A DNA stretch of 64,000 bases from Cristatella mucedo (lineage: Eukaryota > Bryozoa > Phylactolaemata > Cristatellidae), in the NCBI GenBank assembly GCA_009760855.2, contig WPIO01000044.1, forward strand, positions 2,921,393 through 2,985,392, given 5' to 3'. The notes beneath the pieces were generated by a model. It worked only from the letters and a program-made list of their open reading frames with translations, was not told the origin of the DNA and made no database searches. Below, piece by piece: positions 55,441 through 64,000 of the stretch; position 1 is the stretch's first letter, and each line of letters opens with the position of its first letter. The translations under genes and the position numbers were made by a program.

Positions 55441-56060
55441 GCGCGCGTCTGCTGAGACTCAATTTACCCTCGTGAATGACGAGCTGGGAATGTTAAGAGA
55501 CAGTAGCAGCATTTACCCCCGAAGATCTTGGATTGTTTAAAAATATAAACATTTTTGTGAACTGCCTTCTCTACGGACGAACTCGTTGCGGAGCTTAAAA
55601 GTAGACCAAGTCGGAGGCGGGAGATCGAGAAGCCGAAGGCTCGGCGGCCGATCGCTCGAGCACGTACGCTTGGGCTTGGCGCACTGGACCGCGGAGCTCT
55701 GTCGCTCCACGGATTTCCGGCGGACATATCAGCCATCAAGGCTTCGGTGCATACGAGTTTGCGGTATGGGGTTTCGGTCGCAGACCCGTACAGTTGTTTC
55801 TACGGTATCGTCAAGTGTCCTTATCAAAACTACTTGCCGTTCGTTGAGTGCGCGGAAGCCGGAATGCAGACCCTACCCCCACGAGTCGTACGGCTTCTGA
55901 CCTGCATATCTATGCAGAGCAGTTGGTGGGGTACTCGCCGATGCCGCAGCTGTGTTGTCACCTGCAAGTAGTGCCGGTAAATCGGTCGAAGTCGGGCAGC
56001 ACAACCGGCGACATTGTCGGCGGTCGTAATGGCTGAGTTGGTATGGCTCGTGCCTGCAGT
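55441..56060. promoter_or_regulatory. CpG-rich patch
   Basis: Highest CpG density in the right half of the window. It could be a promoter for the minus-strand zinc-finger gene. The plus strand also carries a frame reading GVSVADPYSCFYGIVKCPYQ, which faintly recalls the VKCPY motif of YqaJ-type nucleases found in some transposons, so part of it may instead be element debris. Confidence 0.35.
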
Positions 56061-56674
56061 TTCGCTAGTCGCGGGTTCAACTGCCATTGATGGTATGATA
56101 TATCTTTCTATGGATATCGACGAGATCCCTGTGAGTGTTCAGGACCATGAAAATTCGGCTGCGGTTCGGCTACCAATGTTTATGTTTTGAGGGCTGTGTT
56201 AGAATGCGAACTAAACGCCGATTGTTGAAATTATATAGAAATGTTAGTGTTGGTGTCCAAAAAAGATGGTATATATATATCGTTGAGTCACTACGAAAAA
56301 ATGTCAATCTGTAATATCTTACTGTAACTAGCCAATACCAGCAGTCACAGAAAAATTAACCATGCTTTCGAAGGCGGGCTTGAGTGTCCGTTGCTTTCTC
56401 CTCGTTGATACCTGTGATAGTTATAAATTCCATACGCTTTCTTCTCTGTTGTTATAGATCAAATGTTTTGTGCTTTCTCTCTTATGGCAATTTCTCGCTT
56501 TTGGACTTTCTCCAATGAAATTCAATTTTCAAAATTCAAATTGAGATTCATTTGCCCTTCAATTTCATATATTCGCACGGGCTTTCTTGCCATCAGTCAG
56601 CGCCAGTGCAAATCAGCAACAACTTCCTCTGCAGGACGTCCTGATTTATTTTGAAATTATAGTAGTATAGTAGT
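56061..56674. other. no gene seen
   Basis: AT-rich with a TATATATAT run at 56270-56280. No recognised feature. Confidence 0.45.
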
Positions 56675-57180
56675 TCCATGCTTTAGGAACATATGAACTA
56701 AAAGCCATATCTCCAAAGAATTTGAAGCCAGATCGAGGCACAGCTAAAAACTTGTGTCAGAAGAGAAGGTGGTACTATCCCTCACTTGATTGGGAGGAAG
56801 TAATTATGATAGGCAGGCATGTGCCAGAGAATGAAGCAGCCTACGAGTGATAAAACCTTGAGGTCACTGCTTAATGGGGAGCCAGAGCAGGTCGGTGAGA
56901 AGTGATGTAATGTGGCATTTGCGATATACCAGGCAAACCCGACGACTGAGTTTTGCACCAACTGTAAGTGCTGTATTGAACAGACCGGAAGACCTGCAAA
57001 TAGTGAGTAACAGAAGTTGAGCTGGGATGCCAGAAATGCATGGGCCAACTAGGATGTGGTTTCCTATCTAAGCAGGCCCGAATTTGTGCAAAGTTACTAG
57101 GCTGAAAGTAGGCAGACTTCACTGTCGAACTGATGTGAAAGTCCTCATGTAACAGGACACCCAGAATAAGTTTTACTTTA
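56675..57180 (-). mobile_element. LINE-A fragment, old
   Basis: Reversed and strongly diverged ORF end: ATGCTTTAGGAACATATGAA side, then a region encoding AHAFLASQLNFCYSLFAGLP and VCSIQHLQLVQNS. Confidence 0.75.
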
Positions 57181-57579
57181 ATTTCCCATTCAATTTTTCA
57201 TTTCAATATGAGTCAGCATTCTGCCATCCGGTTTTATATCCAAAACTTTTACGGCTTTTCCATTGGCCAGCGCAGCTAGTGAATCCTCTCTTACTTCCGT
57301 TTATGGTAGAACGTAATATACGCTTATAATAAGTTAGGTTTGACGATCCGTTAATTAGTTAGTCGGTTGTCCGTCCTAGTCACTGAAGCCACGATTACGT
57401 TGTCCTTCGTGATATATTTAAAGTACTACTACGACGGTACGGCGATGACGAGCGTCAAAAAAGGGGGAAATAACTTGCTAATATTCACGCGAGCTGCAGC
57501 ATGCACTCTCACGGCTGGAATTGAACATTGAAATGCTGGAACTTCAGAATATTATTCTCCTGAGATGCCTATATTTACT
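57181..57579. other. no gene seen
   Basis: No recognised feature. Confidence 0.4.
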
Positions 57580-58153
57580 GCTGCCTTGCATAGCTAACAT
57601 AGCAAATCTGTCATTAACCTCAGGTCCTGTCCCAGCATTTTTTTTGAGAAGCATTTGTCACACCACTTATTAAGAATCGACATGTGGCAGACCAGTTTAA
57701 CCCGGATATCCAAAGTTGAAACTAGGCAAGTTCCAGTGAGTTTTTCGAGCAGATCACTCTTCACAGAGTAAGCACTGCTGCGAGTGCATAACGACCGCCA
57801 CAGGAGCGGTAACTTTGCTGTGTCTCTCGCTAGCTTAAGATACTATCGAACACCAAATCCTCCATACTTCTTGAGCGCCTGTCTCCTCGCCTAGGCATCA
57901 CAGGCACTTATTGTTTAGGCCTTATCGCAGGAGAAAATTCAGCGAGTACATAGGTATGTTAGTTGAAAACGAACATTGAGTGAGCCTTTGACTATGTTGT
58001 TATTCAGTAATCCATATTTAGGTGTGCCCATTTTTGAAGTTTGTATTCCCTCTCTTACCGATGCAATTGCCAAGTAAAATTTAGGCTTTTATTTTTGCGC
58101 AGATGACACGCAACTGTACGTCTGCTTTGATCTTTCCCCATCTTCCAGCATCT

Positions 58154-58233
<80 letters not shown>

Positions 58234-58640
58234 CCTACTGTTATGCATTGTTGATATTCGCCTTGGATGTAAATATTCTATCTGAAATTGAACGGCAGTG
58301 TAACTAACTTACGAATGATGGTCACACCAACTATTTTTCAGAAACTAGAAAGCCTCTCTTAAAATCTGCTCTACCAGCATATCATCTGTATCCTCTCCCC
58401 TAATTCTAAAAGTTTCCAAAATGACTCCGTCACTATAGGAGTACATCAGCTCTAAAGTCAAGTCTGCCTACATTCAGCTTCTTAGCATTGCCAACATTCG
58501 TGCCTGCTTGAATAAAGAACACCACAGCCAAGCTGGCCCATGAATTCGTGACATCCCTACTTGACTTGTGTAACAACGTACCACTCAGAAACGTGCCAAC
58601 TCAGCTGGGTCGAATTTCATGCACCATCGGAAGCACCGTG
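57580..58640 (+). mobile_element. LINE-A RT remnant with microsatellite
   Basis: Plus-strand decayed RT: CTGCTGCGAGTGCATAACGA (SALLRVHN region), LRYYRTPNPPYFLSAC-like palm, FCADDTQLYVCFDLSPSSSI-like stretch at 58095-58155, then LDEYISSKVKSAYIQLLSIA-like sequence at 58430-58500. Interrupted by a (CT)n run. Confidence 0.75.
58158..58228. repeat. (CT)n microsatellite
   Basis: Uninterrupted 71-base run inside a LINE-A remnant, at a point where the element encodes Ser-Ser-Ser (TCT/TCA codons). Confidence 0.98.
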
Positions 58641-59884
58641 ACTCTGGCTTGAGTAAGAATGACTGCACTGCTTTCCCACAGCCGGCAACCCTCGTGTGAC
58701 CTAAACTAACCCTTTTGCACTGCTAATGGGCTCCAACCCAGAGCCTGGGACATCCCGGATGGCTTAAGAGAAGAACCATGGAACGCACTTTGTCCCGAGC
58801 TGGCAATGTAGCCACCTGTTGGGCACTCACGGGAGTGCCCGGTAATACCCTTATGAATAGTGAATAAGGGAACAGAAAAATAATACTTTAATAGTCATCA
58901 AAAGCAGCCGACTGAATCCATTGGCATTACTGATCAGCGCGCCTGGCTTATTCAAAAATACTTATCGCAGGCCTCGAAAATCAAGCTCAAATTCAACTTT
59001 ATGATACAATAGTGTGCATAAAGCCGTACTGTTTGCTGCATCCATTCCTCTGCTGCCGGCTACTACTTCCATTCCTCCTTCAGCTGCTGCTCGTCTGCCA
59101 CCGGCTGCTGCTTCCCCGCTGCAGAAAAGCGCGTGAACCGCTACACCTGTCCAGCTTTCCTCGGAGGACGCGACCTATCGGCCAGAAGCAGTCCTACCAC
59201 CACCTCCGGCCGTAGTCACCCAAAGTAGCCCATTCTTCTCTAATGGCGCGGCAGGAGTGTTTCCTTACCTGGTTCCCACGATGGTATCGAGCCGAAATAT
59301 TTGGCCTTAAGGTCGGCCTCTTCGTCCGTTACGAAGTAAATTTCTTACACATCTTATAACAATCTTCCTTAACGGCTGCTTTCTATCTGTATAGTTAAAG
59401 CAACTCCACTAAGACATTGAGGAACGGAGTGTTTTAGCGGCTTAGTGAGCTAACCCCAAGCTACCGCCTGCTTAGCTGAAGGAGCCATAATAACAGTCAG
59501 TTGCTGCTGCTGCCGCCGCCGCCGCCGCTATAGACCTCGTATCCAAGCGCCTTTTGACCATTTATATCATAGGAGGTCCGGTACTCCGTCTTATTTGGTA
59601 GGTTTTTGGAAATCAGTCTCGGCTATCAATTTTTAAAGGCGCCTTCTTGTTCAGCAGCCAACACAGGACGGGTAGATAACACGTACTCAAGACTTTATTG
59701 TCGCGCGCTGTGGTTTATATCTACAAGTATGTGACGCTGGCTACTCTTTCCGCTATATATGACTATCCAGAAACTATCAGTTTCTTGATTAGGCAGGTGC
59801 ATTCGAGCGGGCTCTTTGAACAAGCAATAAAAATGGAAACTCTGTCACCATTTTTTTCTGGATGCCCCGATGGAAGAAATTTAA
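58641..59884. other. unassigned
   Basis: Contains a CTG/CCG-rich stretch at 59040-59130 and a (TGC)n(CGC)n run at 59502-59528. No gene model could be supported. Confidence 0.45.
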
Positions 59885-60020
59885 ATATAATTGATTTAAA
59901 TAGCGCCCGAAGAGAACTTAATCTCTATTAAGGCGCTTCACCTATGCCTCAGGGCTCGACCCCATGACCTCAATCAGACCTTGGTCGGAGCGAGCACCTT
60001 AACCGCTAGACCAAGCGCGA
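59885..60020 (-). mobile_element. SINE-2
   Basis: Reversed near-complete copy. Read in sense: TTGGTCTAGCGGTTAAGGTG, GGGTCGAGCCC, AAGCGCCTTAATAGAGATTA, GGGCGCTATTTAAATC. Confidence 0.9.
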
Positions 60021-61299
60021 TTAAGAGAGACTAAAGACACTTGTAAACGAAGGATTAAGATGCAAACCTTCGGCACTAGAGTCTCTTGTCCAGCTCTATA
60101 GACACAGCGGCAAGCATTCATCCTTTATTAATGGAAAGCGTAGTGAAAGCAAAGAGTGCTCATTGCAGTCATTCACAACCATTTCAAAGTTGCGTACGGA
60201 ATGCTCATTGACAACGTAGATATGCCATGTTACCTGCCCAGTTACTTTGGGCAACAACGTTTGCATTTGAAAAATACAATTTGTCCAGCAGACTTCAATG
60301 CAGCATAGCGCTTTTGTAAATGACCACAGCACAGCCCTCCATTCAATGTCGCTATATTAGCTGGGAAATTGCTGGGCAGTCAAACTCATTGTATCTGAAT
60401 CGTGCCAGCCTCAGTAGTCGGTCTATATGTTGAATCGTCCAGGGCGTTGGCACCAGCCGATGTGAAATACGACTGAAACGTAGGAGCATGCTAGCTAAGA
60501 CTACAGTTTACGATTGATTTGGCCTCACTCCTTAGGTATGGCTATAGTACGCCATTCATTCCTTTGTGCAGGCAGCCCTAATTAATTTTCGGAGAATGTA
60601 TAGGGTCACTGTGAAATTTTTTGGCGTTCTACTCTTTGGTGCTCCCAAACCTCATGACAATATTTGATACAGCTGAAAGAGCCGTCGACGGTTGGGTCCA
60701 GACGATCGAGCAATCGGTGTGGCAACATCAGGAAATTTCGGTGGCTAGGGCACGATTCTATCCAATAGGCCCCAGTCGGAGAGATACTTACTGATGCTCT
60801 AAGCTGCTCCGATGAACGCATATTTTCTTCTAGCCCTTTTACACTGAGTATGCAATAGGCACTACCTGCCCAGATTAGAAGCCGCTGCGTAATTACGTAA
60901 CACCGAGTCAGGTACAGTACGAGGTATTCAGGTACTATTATCACGGGTCAAGATGAAGTGCTACTTAGGTCATCATTTTGTGATAGAAAATGCTGGTCTG
61001 ATGATGGTTCTGCCCTTTGAAAAGCAGTGCATTCTAACCTTCTTTTCCCCACGTTTTCATTAGCTTATACTTTTACGCAAGCATGTGGCAGTATCTTTCC
61101 CCGACCCCCTAGCCACTTGAACCGAGTGTTTACGCTCTCCGACTGGTGGAAACAATCCGAGATGGCAAGCGATAGCAATGACAAGGGCCAACACCAAATT
61201 GGACCGCAACTCGACTAGAAACTGGTTTAGGGTTTAGGTTTTAGATTTTAATAAAAATTCACTGTGGTTAAATTGGATAGACTTAATGTTAATCCATTG
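60021..61299. other. unassigned
   Basis: A 112-codon minus frame at 60606-60944 contains a plausible-looking stretch (IESCPSHRNFLMLPHRLLDR) but no recognised family. No other feature supported. Confidence 0.35.
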
Positions 61300-62110
61300 T
61301 ATGCATTCAATCATGGGGCAATGCATGGGAATCAATAGTAACAGTTCGGACCGATACTGCAATCAGTCGCAAATCGACCAGACATGGGATGGATGAAGCT
61401 CTAATACTCATTGCATTTAATATTTCACTTTGTTCATCCGGTTTTGTAAATGTAGTCGAATTCCAGCTGATTGCGGCATTGGCCCGAGCCATTGCTATCG
61501 ATTGTAAGGCGTTGTCCGCGGTTGAAGGGCCCTGCAGGGCGGCTGCGGTACGCTCGTCCACCTTTGATGTGCCTTAGCTTCGCCCCGCCTTTGATGTGGC
61601 TCAGCCTGCCCTTGATGGGCTGGGCGCTTTGTGGAAGGGGTTCGGCTGTTGCCTGGAAGGAGGCCCGGGCGAGTGGACCGAAAAGAAGTAGTTACGTCAG
61701 GGACGCGGGAAAGACCAGCTGTGTACTGCTTTGCTGTAAGCGTGCGCTGAACATAAGTTCGTTGAAGCGCACCAATTTGTTAGCGTGCCGCCGCGTGTGT
61801 GCTGTTGCATCAAACTTCGGGTGTAATTGGTTTAAATTATGCGACTGCTTTTTAAACACTGCGCTGTAATACACCAGAAAATGTGGAGCTTTGTTCAGCC
61901 ACTTTCTTGCGATTTGAGCGCGATCACAATAGATTGCCGTATTTGCCCGGGCCATTGCCGAGCATTTTCCGGAAATTTTTCGGAAAACAATGAAGTATTT
62001 TAAGGTGGTTGCTGCTTGTTCACTACTGCCAGTAGAAAATTCCAATAACTGGACGCAGGGCTGCAATGCAACTGTTTTCAGCGCCTGACTACAGAGAGTA
62101 CTGGCAAGCA
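61300..62110. repeat. diverged internal duplication, CpG-rich
   Basis: GATTGCGGCATTGGCCCGAG + CCATTGC at about 61470-61497 echoes GATTGCCGTATTTGCCCGGG + CCATTGCC at 61931-61958. The middle (61540-61700) is CpG-rich with repeated TTTGATGTG and CTTGATGGG-type strings. Could be an old non-autonomous element. No coding role seen. Confidence 0.4.
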
Positions 62111-62349
62111 ATCGCTAGGGGTTTGGACAAGTTTAAAAAGGCCTGCCGGTTTGCAGGCCCATCGAGTATATTACTATTAGGGACGCACTGCAGCGGTTCC
62201 AGGACTGAAGCCCTTTGCTAAAAACACAGCCACGTAACGGTGCCAGTCCTCGCATGACTGACATTGACGGAGTAGGCTCCTCGAAGCACAGCTGAAGAGT
62301 CACAGGCACCGCACTCATACGGTAATGTCCACGAAAACAGAGTGTGGCA

Positions 62350-63165
62350 GCACTCAGGAGAGCCCATTTCTTAATACAGCAATCAAGTCTGCCTACTTTC
62401 AGCTACATAACATTGCTAAAATTCGGTCTAGTTTAGACAAGAATACCACATCTAAGTTGGTCCATGCATTTGCGACATCCCGTCTTGACTTCTGTAACTC
62501 ACTGCTTGCTGGCCTACCGGCCTGTACAATCAGGCGCTTACAGCTGGTGCAAAACTCTGCAGCTAGGCTTGTCTGTCGTGAGCGTGGCAGTTGCCACATC
62601 ACACCATTTCTCGCGACCTGCACTGGCTACCAGTCAAGCAACGCTTCGATTTCAAGGTTTTGTCGCTCACTTTTAGGTCCCTTCATTATTTGGCTCCAGC
62701 CTACTTATCAGATCTACTGCCCCAGCATGCGAAGCATAGTTCCTCCCACTTTCCCGAATCTACGTTTTTAACTATATCTCGTAAAAACCTCAAACCCTTT
62801 GGAGACCGTGCATTTAGTTTGTGTGCTCCCAAAGCCTGGAACTCACTCCTGACCTGCGTCACGAAGTCCCCTTGACTTGACCACATTTAAAAAGAAGCTA
62901 AAAACGCACCTATTTATCACAGCATTTAGTGGCTCTCTGTAATTCTGCCTTTATGTGCTTATGCATGCTGACACTGTGCATGCTACCAATAACCACACTT
63001 GCATGCTGACCCTGTGCATTTCACCCCTAGCCTTGTTATTTTTGTTGTTTATTGAGGATGATACCACTAACCATTCGATCGTGTTTCCTTTGCAGCAAAT
63101 GTAAAGCGCCTAGATAGAGATTGAGTTCTCTGAGGGCGCTTTATCAAGTGCGTAATTATTATTAT
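62350..63165 (+). mobile_element. LINE-A copy, well preserved 3' half
   Basis: A 148-codon frame at 62325-62771 reads AIKSAYFQLHNIAKIRSSLD, NTTSKLVHAFATSRLDFCNS and LLAGLPACTIRRLQLVQNSA. A one-base frameshift near 62610 moves the rest to another frame (LHWLPVKQRFDFKVLSLTFR). Untranslated region, hairpin tail and ATTATTATTAT follow. Confidence 0.9.
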
Positions 63166-63560
63166 AGCAAGTCCGTGTTGGTAATGCAAGAGCAGTCTAT
63201 TCCATAGCGTAAGAGGGCCACACATATACAGCACCATCAACAGCGTAAAAATCATGTACAACTCGAGGCCGAAAGCACAAGCTGACTAACTGGAAGGATA
63301 ACTGACTGACCACTACGCGAGTTCCTGTTGATTGGTCTATACCCTAGATTATGATGTGTCTGGCCCATAATGCTTATAATTGAGGAACCGATAATCATCT
63401 CAAGCGCTTTCACAAACTAACCGAGTTTCCCTGCAGACATTTCAGTACGAATTTTTTGTTAAGCCACGTTTACGCGGCTCGTTTTATTTCTGCCCTGTTT
63501 CTCTCCTGCATCGGTTTTTCTTCTTGTATGAATTTTTCACCAGTCCGTCTTGGTTTCATC
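63166..63560. other. no gene seen
   Basis: No recognised feature. Confidence 0.4.
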
Positions 63561-63599
63561 TAGCCCTCTACTAGCTCTACCCCACGGGAGAATTGCTTT

Positions 63600-63892
63600 C
63601 GTTAGGGAGGTAGAAAATAACCTCCACGGTGGACCTCCAGATGAATTAAAAATTTTCTGTGATTGCCTTTTATTCCTACCGCCTCATGATCCGATTCCGA
63701 TATGAGGGAAGAGAGACTCTCGTGGAACGCGTTGATGATTTCCCCGATCAAGTAGTCCGCTATGCTTTTCTAAGCGATGAAGGCCTAAACGGCGCTTATG
63801 ATTGGCTGTTGGTTCGGTCCTGCCTCTGTCTTGATCAACAAGTTCTCATGCCTATCCGTCTTCGTTTAGTCTACCATCAGTCTGGTGACTGA
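63600..63892 (+). CDS. unrecognised ORF end or exon
   Basis: A frame of 77 codons from the Met at 63659 to TGA at 63892 reads YRLMIRFRYEGRETLVERVD, DFPDQVVRYAFLSDEGLNGA and YDWLLVRSCLCLDQQ. It has a protein-like mix and charged or hydrophobic periodicity. It could be a last exon or part of an unknown transposon that continues past the window. No family recognised. Confidence 0.3.
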
Positions 63893-64000
63893 TGCATCAA
63901 AAACTGAAAAAGGAGGAAGGAAGGAAAAGAGGACGGACGAAAGGCGGACCATGTAAATGCAGCGAAAGCCTCCTACATGCATCAGCCAACAAATCATAGC

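Overview
This is a window of animal nuclear DNA. The evidence is canonical GT-AG split genes, two metazoan gene families (the RBR ubiquitin ligase ANKIB1 and a C2H2 zinc-finger protein), CpG-rich promoter-like patches, and heavy loading with L2/CR1-type LINEs, tRNA-derived SINEs, Ty3/gypsy, Tc1/mariner and pogo/Tigger elements. The TE mix suggests an invertebrate; a tick or other chelicerate, or a lophotrochozoan, would fit, but I cannot name the species. There are no prokaryotic operons, CRISPR arrays, rRNA genes or convincing functional tRNA genes.

Genes. (1) The first coding exon of ANKIB1 lies on the minus strand at 3472-3659; the rest of the gene must lie further left, and I see no second exon in the window. 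(2) A zinc-finger gene runs on the minus strand from about 49.7 kb (perhaps 55.3 kb) down to a stop codon at 24875. I rebuilt it from splice sites: seven secure coding exons, one likely upstream exon and several weaker candidates. The exons join in phase into nine C2H2 fingers followed by an acidic tail, and each of the five introns in the finger region cuts through a finger.

Layout. 0-3 kb holds LINE debris. 3.4-4.1 kb is ANKIB1 exon 1 with a CpG-rich 5' region. 6.6-8.4 kb is a decayed LINE-B. 9.3-14.4 kb is a broken Ty3/gypsy element, interrupted in its reverse transcriptase by a 1.23-kb solo LTR with an ATAT target-site duplication. 15.0-17.3 kb is a full-length but dead Tigger transposon with recognisable inverted repeats. 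18-24.5 kb is nested SINE and LINE material, including a young LINE-A copy about 98% identical to one at 1 kb. 24.9-49.7 kb is the zinc-finger gene, its introns filled with LINE-A, LINE-B, SINE-1, SINE-2 and Tc1 copies. 52-58.6 kb is more LINE-A around a CpG-rich patch near 55.2-56.1 kb. 59-64 kb is mostly unassigned, with one SINE-2, one LINE-A and an unrecognised ORF at the right edge.

Repeat families used below are my own labels. LINE-A is an L2-like LINE with a hairpin 3' tail and (ATT)n end. LINE-B is a related LINE with a (TACA)n or (ATTAC)n end. SINE-1 is a tRNA-derived SINE with its own tail. SINE-2 is a tRNA-derived SINE whose 3' tail matches the LINE-A tail, which suggests that LINE-A mobilises it.
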